Below, one piece after another: positions 9,346-17,174 of a DNA stretch of 64,000 bases. Source of the DNA: Saccharopolyspora erythraea NRRL 2338 (GTDB taxonomy: Bacteria; Actinomycetota; Actinomycetes; Mycobacteriales; Pseudonocardiaceae); the NCBI RefSeq assembly GCF_000062885.1, contig NC_009142.1, positions 2,469,584 to 2,533,583 on the forward strand, in the 5' to 3' direction. The position numbers and the translations under genes are program-made. The notes under the pieces were generated by a model. That model saw only the letters and a program-made list of their open reading frames with translations. It was not told where the DNA came from and ran no database searches. Numbering within the stretch: the stretch's first letter is position 1; each line of letters begins with the position of its first letter.

Positions 9346-10134
9346 ATGGCGAAGCGGCAAGACCCCCTCGACGGCCCGGCGGGGAGTCCAGGCTCGGCGG
9401 TGGTGGTGATCCCCACCTACAACGAGCGGGACAACCTGGGCCCCATCGTGGACCGGTTGCTGACCGCGCTGCCGCAGGTGCACGTGCTGGTCGTCGACGA
9501 CGGCAGCCCGGACGGGACGGGCGAGGTCGCCGACCGGCTCGCCGCGGCCGACGAACGGGTGCACGTGATGCACCGGACTCAGAAGGCGGGTCTTGGCGCC
9601 GCCTACGTCGCAGGTTTCGAGTGGGCGCTGCAGCGTGACTACGAGGCCGTCATCGAGATGGACGCCGACGGTTCGCACTCCCCGGAGGAGCTGCCCCGGC
9701 TGTTCGCGGTGCTGGCCGCCGGCGCCGACGTGGTGATCGGTTCCCGCTACGTGCCGGGTGGGCGCGTGGTCAACTGGCCCTGGCACCGCGAGGCGCTGTC
9801 GCGGGGCGCGAACCTCTACTCCAAGCTCGCCCTGGGGCTCTCGATCAACGACATCACCGCCGGCTACCGCGTGTACCGCCGCGAGGTACTGGAGAAGCTC
9901 GACCTTCGCGGCGTGGAGTCGGCGGGCTATTGCTTCCAGGTGGACCTGACCTGGCGCGCGGTGAAGGCGGGCTGCACGGTGGTGGAGGCCCCGATCACCT
10001 TCATCGAGCGCGAGGTCGGCGAGTCGAAGATGAGCGGCTCGGTCGTGCGCGAGGCGTTGCTGCGCGTGACCGAGTGGGGAGTTCGCCGACGGGGCGGTCA
10101 GGCTCTGGACCTGCTGCGGCGGACCCTGCGCTGA
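9346..10134 (+). CDS. ppm1: polyprenol monophosphomannose synthase
   Basis: A GT2-family glycosyltransferase of 262 aa that makes polyprenyl-phosphate-mannose, the donor for lipoglycan and protein O-mannosylation, from GDP-mannose. The GT-A motifs are [33 protein letters not shown] (nucleotide binding), [15 protein letters not shown] (DxD) and [17 protein letters not shown]. The protein is soluble and lacks the C-terminal membrane domain of the E. coli-type fusion. In actinobacteria the partner is the neighbouring Lnt, sometimes as one fused protein. AAGGAGG at 9334-9340 fixes the ATG start. A strong hairpin follows the stop. Confidence 0.93.
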   Translation: MAKRQDPLDGPAGSPGSAVVVIPTYNERDNLGPIVDRLLTALPQVHVLVVDDGSPDGTGEVADRLAAADERVHVMHRTQKAGLGAAYVAGFEWALQRDYEAVIEMDADGSHSPEELPRLFAVLAAGADVVIGSRYVPGGRVVNWPWHREALSRGANLYSKLALGLSINDITAGYRVYRREVLEKLDLRGVESAGYCFQVDLTWRAVKAGCTVVEAPITFIEREVGESKMSGSVVREALLRVTEWGVRRRGGQALDLLRRTLR

Positions 10135-10144
10135 ACGCGGAAAA

Positions 10145-10175
10145 GCGCCTGGGCGCCCCGACGGGGCCCAGGCGC
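10145..10175. terminator. strong bidirectional terminator between ppm1 and rbpA
   Basis: A ten-base perfect stem (GCGCCTGGGC / GCCCAGGCGC) encloses an 11-base loop that can pair further. It lies between the convergent ends of ppm1 and rbpA, with an A-rich run on its left side (10140-10144) that reads as U on the rbpA transcript. It probably stops both. Confidence 0.7.
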
Positions 10176-10195
10176 CGACAGTGCGGTGCTCTCGC

Positions 10196-10540
10196 TCAGG
10201 CGGAGTGGCTGCGGCGGCCGCGCAGCATCTCGAGCCGCTCGTTGAGCAGCTCCTCCAGTTCGGGGATGCTGCGCCGCTCGAGCAGCATGTCCCAGTGGGT
10301 GCGCGGCGGCTTGGCCTTCTTCTGCTCCGGCTCGCTGCCGTCGACGATCTTCGACTCGGTGCCGTGCAGACGGCACTCCCAGGTGGGCGGGATTTCGGCG
10401 TCGTCGGAGAACGGCACCTCGAACTCGTGGTCCTTGGTGCAGGCGTAGCGCACCGTCCGGCGCGGTGCGAGGTCGTGGTTACGGTCGGTCTCGTAGCTGA
10501 CCGCTCCGAGCCGGCTGCCACGCAGAACGCGATCGGCCAT
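10196..10540 (-). CDS. rbpA: RNA polymerase-binding protein RbpA
   Basis: An actinobacterial transcription factor (114 aa) that binds RNA polymerase and the primary sigma factors and stabilises the open complex. The N-terminus reads MADRVLRGSRLGAVSYETDR. The core domain carries two Cys (VRYACTKDHEF and PPTWECRLHG). After a basic linker comes the sigma-interacting helix HWDMLLERRSIPELEELLNE. The start at 10540 follows AAAGGAA with proper spacing. An in-frame Met five codons upstream overlaps this ribosome site and is unlikely. The 480-base region upstream holds a SigR-like promoter, which fits thiol-stress control known for rbpA in Streptomyces. Confidence 0.95.
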   Translation of the reverse strand: MADRVLRGSRLGAVSYETDRNHDLAPRRTVRYACTKDHEFEVPFSDDAEIPPTWECRLHGTESKIVDGSEPEQKKAKPPRTHWDMLLERRSIPELEELLNERLEMLRGRRSHSA

Positions 10541-10863
10541 GACGGTTCCTTTCACTTCGGCCCGGAGGGAGCCCGGGCGGTTGTGCTCACCGAGTGCAAC
10601 GACGGCGGTCCCGTCATCTGTTCCCGGCGTAGGTCTTCTGGTCGCCGTCGGTGACGTTCTTCACCCGTCAACGAAGGCCGCACCCCTAGAGATGCAGTCG
10701 GTCCGCGTTCGTGACGCGTTATCCCCCTGACAATCTATAGGTGCGTTCGAACGGGTGATAGTGCCAGATGAAGAGTCACTCAAGCCACGCGAGGTGGGGG
10801 TCGGGGCGGGAGAGTGGGACGGAGATCACGACACCCGCCTGTGGCCTTGACGCGCAAATTGAT

Positions 10864-10889
10864 AACGGAATGTAGCCGCATTGGATTCC
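10864..10889 (-). promoter_or_regulatory. candidate SigR/SigH (thiol-stress) promoter for rbpA
   Basis: Read on the minus strand, GGAAT (10889-10885) is followed by exactly 18 bases and then GTT (10866-10864). This is the SigR/SigH consensus GGAAT-N18-GTT. Transcription would start near 10857 and give a leader of about 315 bases before rbpA. The rest of 10541-11024 holds no gene. Confidence 0.5.
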
Positions 10890-11024
10890 AGCCTGTCACG
10901 ACGCTGTGTACCGGCATATTCCGTTCCCGGGGCCACCCCGACTGACGCCGTCACTGGCTTGGAGCAATGCACTATCGATTCCATAGTGCGACCGAATGGT
11001 TACCGTAAGTACACAACGAAGTGC

Positions 11025-12431
11025 TCACAGCACGGCCGGCGGCCGGTTGCCGACCGCTTCGATCGCCCGCCGCACCGGAACCAGTGCGATCAGGACCAGG
11101 CCGATGGCGAAGAACACCACGAGCGAGATGATCGCCAGCCGGAACGACCCGGTCGCCTGCCCCACGCCGGCGAACAGCAGCGGGCCCAGCCACGAGGTCG
11201 AACGCTCGCCGACCTCGTAGAGCGAGAAGTACTCGGCCTCCTTGCCCTCCGGGACCATCTGGCTGAACAGCGAACGCGACAACGCGTTGGTGCCGCCGAG
11301 CACCAGGCCGATCCCGACCGCCAGGCCGTAGAACTGCAGCGCCTGTCCGGCCTGCACGAAGTACGCGGCGCCGAGCACCAGGACCCAGCACACCAGGCTC
11401 ACCATGATCGTCTTCTTGGCCCCGAACCGGCGTGCCGCCCTGCCGTGCAGCACGCCGCCGACGAACGCGATGAACTGCACGATCAGCAGCGTGGTGATCA
11501 GCGAGTCCTGCGGGAGTTTCAGCTCCAGGCTCCCGTACTGCGCCGAGACGTTGGCCACTGTGGCGATGCCGTCGGTGTAGATCATGTAGGCGCCGAGGAA
11601 GCCGAGGGTGAGCGGGAAGTGCCGCGCCCCCTTCACTGTCGAGGCGAGCTGCTTGAAGCCGGCTGTGACCACTGAAGCACCACGCTCGGCGCCCTCCGGC
11701 CGGCGGTGCCGCCGCAGCGCCGCCAGCGGCAGCAGCGTGAACGCCGCCCACCAGACTCCGGAGGAGACGAACACCAGGCGCACCGCGGTCTCGGTGCTGA
11801 GCCCGATCGCGTCGTGGCCGAGGTAGAGCATCAGGTGCAGTCCGAGCGCGAGACCGCCACCCAGGTAGCCGAACGCCCATCCGCGCGAGGAGAGCTGGTC
11901 ACGCTCGTCGGCGTCGGCGATCTCGGGCAGGAACGAGTAGTAGACGACGACCGACGCCCCGAAGCAGATGTTGGCGGCGATGAACATCGCAACGCCGAAC
12001 TGCCAGTTGCTTCCTGCGACCAGCGAGAGCAGCGCGGTGGCCAGGGCGCCGCCGAAGGCGAACGTCGCGAGCATCGCGCGCTTGTTCTGGGTCCGGTCGG
12101 CGATCGCGCCGGTTATGGGCAGGACCAGCACCTGCACCACCGTCGCCACCGACAGGAGGTAGCCCCAGAGCGAGCCCGCCGGGAAGGACAGCCCCAGCAA
12201 CGAGATGTCGCACCGCTGCAGGGCGTTGTCACCGGGGCAGGCGTTGACGCCGTTGCGCGCGATGTCGGCGCGGGCGGCCTCGGTGGCCACGGAAGTCAGG
12301 TACAGCGAGAGGAAGACCGTCGTCACCGAGGTCGGGAACACCGAGTTGGCCCAGTCGTACCAGCACCAACCGCGCTGTTCCCGGCGCCGTCGCGCGGCGT
12401 CCGGTGCGAGCTCGCTGCCCATCACGCTCAT
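11025..12431 (-). CDS. MFS transporter of the UMF1/Atg22-like family
   Basis: A 468-aa inner-membrane transporter with about 12 hydrophobic segments. The N-terminal signature WYDWANSVFPTSVTTVFLSLYL and the long first periplasmic loop with two Cys (NACPGDNALQRCDI) are typical of the UMF1 group. The MFS motif A-like loop is GAIADRTQNKRAML. The C-terminal half includes GLVLGGTNALSRSLFSQMVP, also typical of the group. The substrate is not known for bacterial members. It is transcribed towards rbpA but separated from it by nearly 500 bases. The first or fourth Met could be the start. Confidence 0.87.
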   Translation of the reverse strand: MSVMGSELAPDAARRRREQRGWCWYDWANSVFPTSVTTVFLSLYLTSVATEAARADIARNGVNACPGDNALQRCDISLLGLSFPAGSLWGYLLSVATVVQVLVLPITGAIADRTQNKRAMLATFAFGGALATALLSLVAGSNWQFGVAMFIAANICFGASVVVYYSFLPEIADADERDQLSSRGWAFGYLGGGLALGLHLMLYLGHDAIGLSTETAVRLVFVSSGVWWAAFTLLPLAALRRHRRPEGAERGASVVTAGFKQLASTVKGARHFPLTLGFLGAYMIYTDGIATVANVSAQYGSLELKLPQDSLITTLLIVQFIAFVGGVLHGRAARRFGAKKTIMVSLVCWVLVLGAAYFVQAGQALQFYGLAVGIGLVLGGTNALSRSLFSQMVPEGKEAEYFSLYEVGERSTSWLGPLLFAGVGQATGSFRLAIISLVVFFAIGLVLIALVPVRRAIEAVGNRPPAVL

Positions 12432-12536
12432 CCGTTCGGTCCCTCCAGCCCGTGCTCACCTGTTCGGGGGGTAACCGGACTGTACTGGCTCACTCAGAAC
12501 GGAGAAGGATCACGCGCTGACATTGCGTATTTCCAC

Positions 12537-13346
12537 TCAAGCGGGTCCGGAGTCGGAGAGCCGGTCCTCGACCTCCGCCGGGAACTGCCCCCGCACCCGC
12601 AACACGTCGCGCAGCACGTCCGGCCGGTCGGTGACCACGCCGTCCACGCCGATGTCGAGCAGCGCTCCCATGGTCGCCGCGTCGTCAACGGTCCAGGTGT
12701 GCACCTCGAAGCCCCACTTGTGCGCGGCGCGGACGAAACGCGAGTCCACCACGTGCACCCGGCCGTGGTGCGGCGGCACCTGGGCCGCGCAGCCGTTGAT
12801 CCGCGGACGCATCGGCCAGCCGCCCCAGCGGGAGGCGACCCAGAGGAAAGTCGCGGCGCGCTGGCCCATCGAGGTCAGCAGCCGGTCGTCGGCGCCGCGA
12901 CGCAGGGCGTCGAGCCGCCGGTCGTCGAACGCGGCCAGGCAGACCCGGTCCCACGCGTCGTGCGCGCGGATCGCGTCGATGACGGGCTGCACCGCGGAGT
13001 CGGCCTTGACGTCGATGTTGAAGAAGGTGTGCGGCAGCTCCTCCAGCACGTCGTCGAGCCTGCTCACCGGTTCACGTCCGCCGATCAGCGCTGACCCGAC
13101 CGCCGACCACGGCAGGCGCCGGATCGCGCCGCGACCGTCGGTGGTGCGGTCCAACGTGGCGTCGTGGTGCACGACCACCACACCGTCGGCGGTGGCGTGC
13201 ACGTCGGTCTCGATGTAGTGGAAGCCCTCCTCGGCGGCACGCTGGAACGCGCTGAGCGAGTTCTCCATGTCGTGCAGTTCCCCGACGTGCCATCCGCGGT
13301 GGGCGAAGGCCCGCGGCCATGGTCCTTGAAGGAAAGGGTGCGTCAC
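12537..13346 (-). CDS. glycerophosphodiester phosphodiesterase family protein
   Basis: A TIM-barrel enzyme of 269 aa that probably hydrolyses glycerophosphodiesters to glycerol 3-phosphate and an alcohol. The GDPD motifs are present: AHRGWH (HR), MENSLSAF (EN), ETDVHATADGVVVVHHD (E-x-D and catalytic His) and NIDVKADSA. The C-terminus has HTWTVDDAATM and GVDGVVTDRPDVL, both standard for the family. There is no signal peptide, so it is cytoplasmic. The start is taken as GTG at 13346 (VTHPFLQGPWPRAFAHRGW). A longer in-frame extension upstream would run through the oppositely oriented zinc-protein gene and has no family similarity. Confidence 0.9.
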   Translation of the reverse strand: MTHPFLQGPWPRAFAHRGWHVGELHDMENSLSAFQRAAEEGFHYIETDVHATADGVVVVHHDATLDRTTDGRGAIRRLPWSAVGSALIGGREPVSRLDDVLEELPHTFFNIDVKADSAVQPVIDAIRAHDAWDRVCLAAFDDRRLDALRRGADDRLLTSMGQRAATFLWVASRWGGWPMRPRINGCAAQVPPHHGRVHVVDSRFVRAAHKWGFEVHTWTVDDAATMGALLDIGVDGVVTDRPDVLRDVLRVRGQFPAEVEDRLSDSGPA

Positions 13347-13414
13347 GGCACCCACTGTGCCGGATCGGCGTGGCGGCACCGCGCTCGCGGGGGTGCCGGT
13401 TAGCGTTAGCGGCC

Positions 13415-13765
13415 GTGGAGCCCCTGCACGAGACCGCACGTCCGCGCGCGATCCGACACTGCGCCTGGTGCGGGCGGCGCATACCGGAGGCGGGCAGGCA
13501 AGGCCGTCCGAGGATGTACTGCGCCCAGTCGTGCAGGCAGCGCGCCTACGAGCGCCGGACCGCCGTGCAGCGCGGTGGCCTGCCGGAGGACGCGGTCGTG
13601 CTGTCGGCCGCGGAGCTGGCCAACCTGCAGGACCGCCTGTTCCAGCTGCGGTGCGCAGCCGAGGACGTCGTGACCGCGGCCGAGGACGGAGCCTCGGCGG
13701 AGGAACTGCGCAAGATGGCCGCGCAGGTCGTGGACGTGGCCGTTGAGCTGGAAAGACTCCGGTGA
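13415..13765 (+). CDS. small Cys-rich (putative zinc-binding) actinobacterial protein
   Basis: A 116-aa protein with an N-terminal treble-clef-like Cys cluster: CAWCGRRI and MYCAQSCRQRAYERR give CxxC and CxxxC pairs, followed by a basic stretch suited to nucleic-acid contact. A predicted helical or coiled C-terminal half follows (VLSAAELANLQDRLFQLRCA to QVVDVAVELERL). The function is unknown. GTG at 13415 is used because the conserved part starts there; it gives VEPLHETARPRAIRH. It is divergent from the GDPD gene with a short shared promoter region. Confidence 0.75.
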   Translation: MEPLHETARPRAIRHCAWCGRRIPEAGRQGRPRMYCAQSCRQRAYERRTAVQRGGLPEDAVVLSAAELANLQDRLFQLRCAAEDVVTAAEDGASAEELRKMAAQVVDVAVELERLR

Positions 13766-13874
13766 GAGTGGTCACGTCGTCGATTTGAGATCGAACCGAG
13801 CATTGTCACCTCCCGGTCCCGGGGTAAGGATGTACGCCCGAGCCCGTCCCCGACCGGCCTGAGGAATCGATGTC

Positions 13875-14558
13875 GTGCGCCTGAACCCTGCGGCCCGAGG
13901 ACTGCGCCGCGCCGAACTGATCACCGCCGACCCGCTCGCCTCGATGACGTTCCACGAGGCACTGCTGGGTTGGGTGCCGATGCAGACCGAGACCGGGTTC
14001 GACTGCTGGATAGGCAACCGCAGGTGCGCGTCGGTGCGCGGCAGGAAGGCGGGGGAGGCGACCGAGGTCCGGGTCGTGTTCGCCGGGGGCCGTCACGACG
14101 GGTCGCTGACCGGCCCGGACGACGCGAGCGCGGGGATGACCAGAGGCCGTGCGCAGCACGGCCCCTGGGCTCCCGGACCGCGACTGGGCGAGCCGTGCTG
14201 GGTCGAGCTGTTCGCGGCCGAGGCCGAGCGCGCGGACGGGTTCTGGACCGAAACGTTGAACTGGACGGTCTCGGACGCGGTCTACGCCGTCGGTGGCCGC
14301 GCGGTCGCCGGACGGACCGGACACCAGGTCGACGGCCGGTGGGGCTGGCTGTGCTACTTCGCGGTCGACGACATCGACGTGGCGGGAAACCGGGTGCTCG
14401 AGCTCGGCGGCACCGTCGTCGACTGGGCGCGGCACCCGCTGCTCGGTGACACGGTCGTGTTCCGCGACCCGGTGGGCGTGGTGAGCGCCCTGGCCGGCGC
14501 CGGTGAGCGGTGGGGCGGTCAGCACTCGGGGGAGGAGAGCTCGCCGAGCACGCGGTGA
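13875..14558 (+). CDS. VOC (glyoxalase/bleomycin-resistance fold) family protein
   Basis: A 227-aa protein with two tandem VOC-type beta-alpha-beta-beta-beta modules. The first starts AELITADPLASMTFHEALLG. The second starts CWVELFAAEAERADGFWTET and ends LGDTVVFRDPVGVVSAL. Metal-ligand positions are partly replaced, so activity cannot be assumed. The start is GTG at 13875. Its 3' end overlaps the 3' end of the convergent tyrosine recombinase by 40 bases. The last 20 or so residues are the Ser/Gly-rich part in the overlap. Confidence 0.8.
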   Translation: MRLNPAARGLRRAELITADPLASMTFHEALLGWVPMQTETGFDCWIGNRRCASVRGRKAGEATEVRVVFAGGRHDGSLTGPDDASAGMTRGRAQHGPWAPGPRLGEPCWVELFAAEAERADGFWTETLNWTVSDAVYAVGGRAVAGRTGHQVDGRWGWLCYFAVDDIDVAGNRVLELGGTVVDWARHPLLGDTVVFRDPVGVVSALAGAGERWGGQHSGEESSPSTR

Positions 14559-15508
14559 GTGCGGTTCGCGCGCACCGACAGCCGCTGCTCCCGCGCGGTC
14601 ACGTCGATGTAGGTCTGACTGGAGTTGATCGAGGCATGGCCGAGCAGCTTGGCGATCTCCGCGGCACTGGCCCCGTCCTCGGCCAGCCGGGTGGCGAAGG
14701 TGTGCCGCAACGCGTGGACCATCGCGCCACGCTGGACCCGGTCGGACATTCCAGCCGCGCGGAGAGACTGGCGCACCAGGTACTGCAGCCCACCGCGCCG
14801 CAACGGCTCCTCGCGATGGTCGACGAACAGCGGGTCCGATCCGGGCAGGCGTTCACCGAAACGCGCCCGGCGCGTCTCCAGGTAGTTCTGGATCACGGAA
14901 TCGAGGGCGTCCTCGATCGGGATGGAGCGGTTCTTGCCGCCCTTGCCGCGCACGTGGAGCCTGCGGTCGCCCGCGCGACCGGCCAGCGATCCCACCTTCA
15001 GGTCGAGCAGTTCCGCTGAGCGCACACCCGTGCACAGCAGCGTGGCGAGCACCGCGAGATCGCGTTCCGGCCAGGGGTTGCGGGCGCGACGCACGCCCGC
15101 CGACACCGTGCGCAGCAGGCGTTCGGGCGTGTCTTCGCCTTGCAGCGGCTTCGGAGTGGCCGGCGCGGTACGGGGCTTGGGGATCACCTGCATCGGGTTG
15201 CCGCCCACGACGCCCTCCACGACCAGGAAGCCGAAGAAGCCGTTCCACGTCGACCACGTGCGGGTGACCGACGACGCCGAGCGCGCCGCGGCGTGCCGGG
15301 CGAAGGCCGAACGCAGCACCGACGTCGTCAGCTCGTCGACCGGCAGCTCGGCGGTGCCGCGGCCGGTGAGCTCGGCCAGCTCACCGGCCACGGCCGTCAG
15401 GTCGAGGCGGTAGGCACGCAGGGAGTTCGCGGCGAGCTTCCTGGCCTGCAGGTGCTCCAGGTACACCTCGATCCAGTGCGCAAGCGACGCGTCTTCCTGC
15501 CGTGGCAC
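14519..15508 (-). CDS. tyrosine recombinase (XerC/D-like)
   Basis: A 329-aa site-specific recombinase. An N-terminal SAM-like core-binding domain spans about residues 8-110. The catalytic domain has the full set of active residues: Arg in LLCTGVRSAELLD, Lys in HVRGKGGKNRSIPI, His-x-x-Arg in VHALRHTFATRLAED, His in KLLGHASINSSQ and the nucleophile Tyr in TYIDVTARE. The length and motifs fit chromosome-dimer resolution or a domesticated integrase. No Xis-like or phage gene is beside it, so it looks like a resident Xer-type enzyme. Whether it is the primary XerC or a paralogue cannot be decided from this window. Confidence 0.9.
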   Translation of the reverse strand: MPRQEDASLAHWIEVYLEHLQARKLAANSLRAYRLDLTAVAGELAELTGRGTAELPVDELTTSVLRSAFARHAAARSASSVTRTWSTWNGFFGFLVVEGVVGGNPMQVIPKPRTAPATPKPLQGEDTPERLLRTVSAGVRRARNPWPERDLAVLATLLCTGVRSAELLDLKVGSLAGRAGDRRLHVRGKGGKNRSIPIEDALDSVIQNYLETRRARFGERLPGSDPLFVDHREEPLRRGGLQYLVRQSLRAAGMSDRVQRGAMVHALRHTFATRLAEDGASAAEIAKLLGHASINSSQTYIDVTAREQRLSVRANRTHRVLGELSSPEC

Positions 15509-15606
15509 AGCCGCACCTCCCGTTGATCAACTCCGCGGGCCGATCGAACCAGACGGCCCCGACAGATCGAACGGGCGACCGGCGTGCGCGCCGAGCCGCG
15601 AGCCGC

Positions 15607-16962
15607 TCAGGAGTTGCGGATGAAGCGGTCCAGCACACGGGTGCCGAAGCGCAGCGACTCCACCGGCACGCGCTCGTCCACACCGTGGAACAGCGCGGCG
15701 AAGTCGAGGTCGGCGGGCAGCTTCAGCGGGACGAAGCCGAAGCAGTTCATGCCGAGCCTGCTGAACGACTTGGCGTCGGTGCCACCGGACATCATGTACG
15801 GCAGCGTCCGCGCGCCCGGGTCCTCGGCGATCAGCGCGGCGGTCATGTTGTTGACGATGCGGCCTTCGAACTTCGTCTCGACCGGCGGCAGCCCCACCCA
15901 CTCGCGCTCCACGTCCGGACCGAGCAGTTCGGCGAGCTCGCGGTCGAAGGCCTCCTCGCGGCCCGGCAGGATCCGGCAGTCCACGGCGGCCTCGGCCACC
16001 GAGGGGATCACGTTGTGCTTGTAACCCGCGGTGAGCATCGTCGGGTTCGCGGTGTCGCGCAGCGTGGCACCCACGATCCGGGAGAGGTTGCCGAGCTTGG
16101 CGACCGAACCGTCGATGTCGTCGTCGGGGAAGTCCCAGCCGGTCAGCTCGGTGACGCCGTCGAGGAACTCGCGGACCGAGTCGGTGAGCACCAGCGGGAA
16201 CCGGTGCTGGCCGAGCTTGGAGACGGCGGTGGAAAGCTTGGTAACCGCGTTGTCGTCGTGGACCATCGAGCCGTGGCCGGCGCGGGCGCGCACCCGCAGC
16301 TTCAGCCACCGGATGCCCTTCTCGGCGGTCTGGACCAGATAGGTGCGCACGCCGTCCTTGAGCGTGACGGAGAAGCCGCCGACCTCGCTGATCGCCTCGG
16401 TGCAGCCCTCGAACAGCTCCGGGCGGTGGTCGGCCAGCCACTGCGCGCCGTGGAAGCTGCCGGCCTCCTCGTCGGCGAGGAACGCGAAGACGATGTCGCG
16501 AGGCGGAGTGATCCCGTCCCGTTTGAGCCTGCGGGCCACCGCCAGGCTCATGGCGAGCATGTCCTTCATGTCGACCGCGCCGCGGCCCCACACGTAGCCG
16601 TCCTGCACCGCGCCCGAGAACGGGTGCACCGACCACTCCGCGGGGTCGGCGGGCACGACGTCGAGGTGGCCGTGCACGAGCAGCCCACCGCGGCCGCTGT
16701 CGGCGCCGGGGAGCCGGGCGATGACGTTGCCCCGGCCGGGGTGGTCGCCCGACTCGACGTAGGTCGTCTCGTAGCCGACCTCGCTGAGCTTGGCCGCCAC
16801 GTACTCGGCGGCGGCGCGCTCACCGACCAGCGTGGCGGGGTCTCCGGTGTTGGTCGTGTCGATGCGGATGAGATCGCTGGCGAGGCTGACGACCTCGTCC
16901 TCGGCCTGCCTGAGCCCTGGGTCGTCGCCGCTGCCGGAAGTGGGATCGATGTGCTCACTCAC
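15607..16962 (-). CDS. M20 family metallopeptidase/amidohydrolase
   Basis: A 451-aa cytoplasmic di-zinc enzyme (dipeptidase/acetylornithine-deacetylase type). Ligands and active residues appear in order: His in LLVHGHLDVVPAD, bridging Asp in GRGAVDMKDM, Glu-Glu in FLADEEAGSFHG, Asp in AISEVGGFS, and His in LFHGVDERVPVE. A dimerisation lid spans about residues 200-320. The signature MMSGGTDAKSFSRLG is typical of actinobacterial M20/M25 members. A putative tRNA-Leu gene lies divergently upstream. The substrate is unknown. Confidence 0.9.
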   Translation of the reverse strand: MSEHIDPTSGSGDDPGLRQAEDEVVSLASDLIRIDTTNTGDPATLVGERAAAEYVAAKLSEVGYETTYVESGDHPGRGNVIARLPGADSGRGGLLVHGHLDVVPADPAEWSVHPFSGAVQDGYVWGRGAVDMKDMLAMSLAVARRLKRDGITPPRDIVFAFLADEEAGSFHGAQWLADHRPELFEGCTEAISEVGGFSVTLKDGVRTYLVQTAEKGIRWLKLRVRARAGHGSMVHDDNAVTKLSTAVSKLGQHRFPLVLTDSVREFLDGVTELTGWDFPDDDIDGSVAKLGNLSRIVGATLRDTANPTMLTAGYKHNVIPSVAEAAVDCRILPGREEAFDRELAELLGPDVEREWVGLPPVETKFEGRIVNNMTAALIAEDPGARTLPYMMSGGTDAKSFSRLGMNCFGFVPLKLPADLDFAALFHGVDERVPVESLRFGTRVLDRFIRNS

Positions 16963-17083
16963 CAGGCTTTTCTACCACCCGGGTGGCGCAGAGGGGGGTG
17001 GGTTGGGAGGCCGCTGAGCGATCGGCTAATCTTATGTACACAACACAGCGGGGCCGCCCGGAAGTGAAGGGCGGGCCCGAGGC

Positions 17084-17169
17084 GTCCGAGTGGCGGAATG
17101 GCAGACGCGCTAGCTTGAGGTGCTAGTGCCCTATTAATGGGCGTGGGGGTTCAAGTCCCCCCTCGGACA
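17084..17169 (+). tRNA. tRNA-Leu (anticodon GAG)
   Basis: An 86-base tRNA. The acceptor stem GTCCGAG pairs with CTCGGAC. The anticodon stem CTAGC/GCTAG encloses the loop TTGAGGT, so the anticodon is GAG. A long variable arm (GCCCTATTAATGGGC) marks a class II tRNA. The T arm is GGGGGTTCAAGTCCCCC. CCA is not encoded. The island begins directly after its 3' end, with a serine recombinase stop codon about six bases away. Confidence 0.93.
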
Positions 17170-17174
17170 CTCAA

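Noticed and set aside
15502-17067. A long plus-strand frame opposite the M20 peptidase
   Set aside because: The M20 motifs are unambiguous on the minus strand. The plus frame has no recognisable domain.
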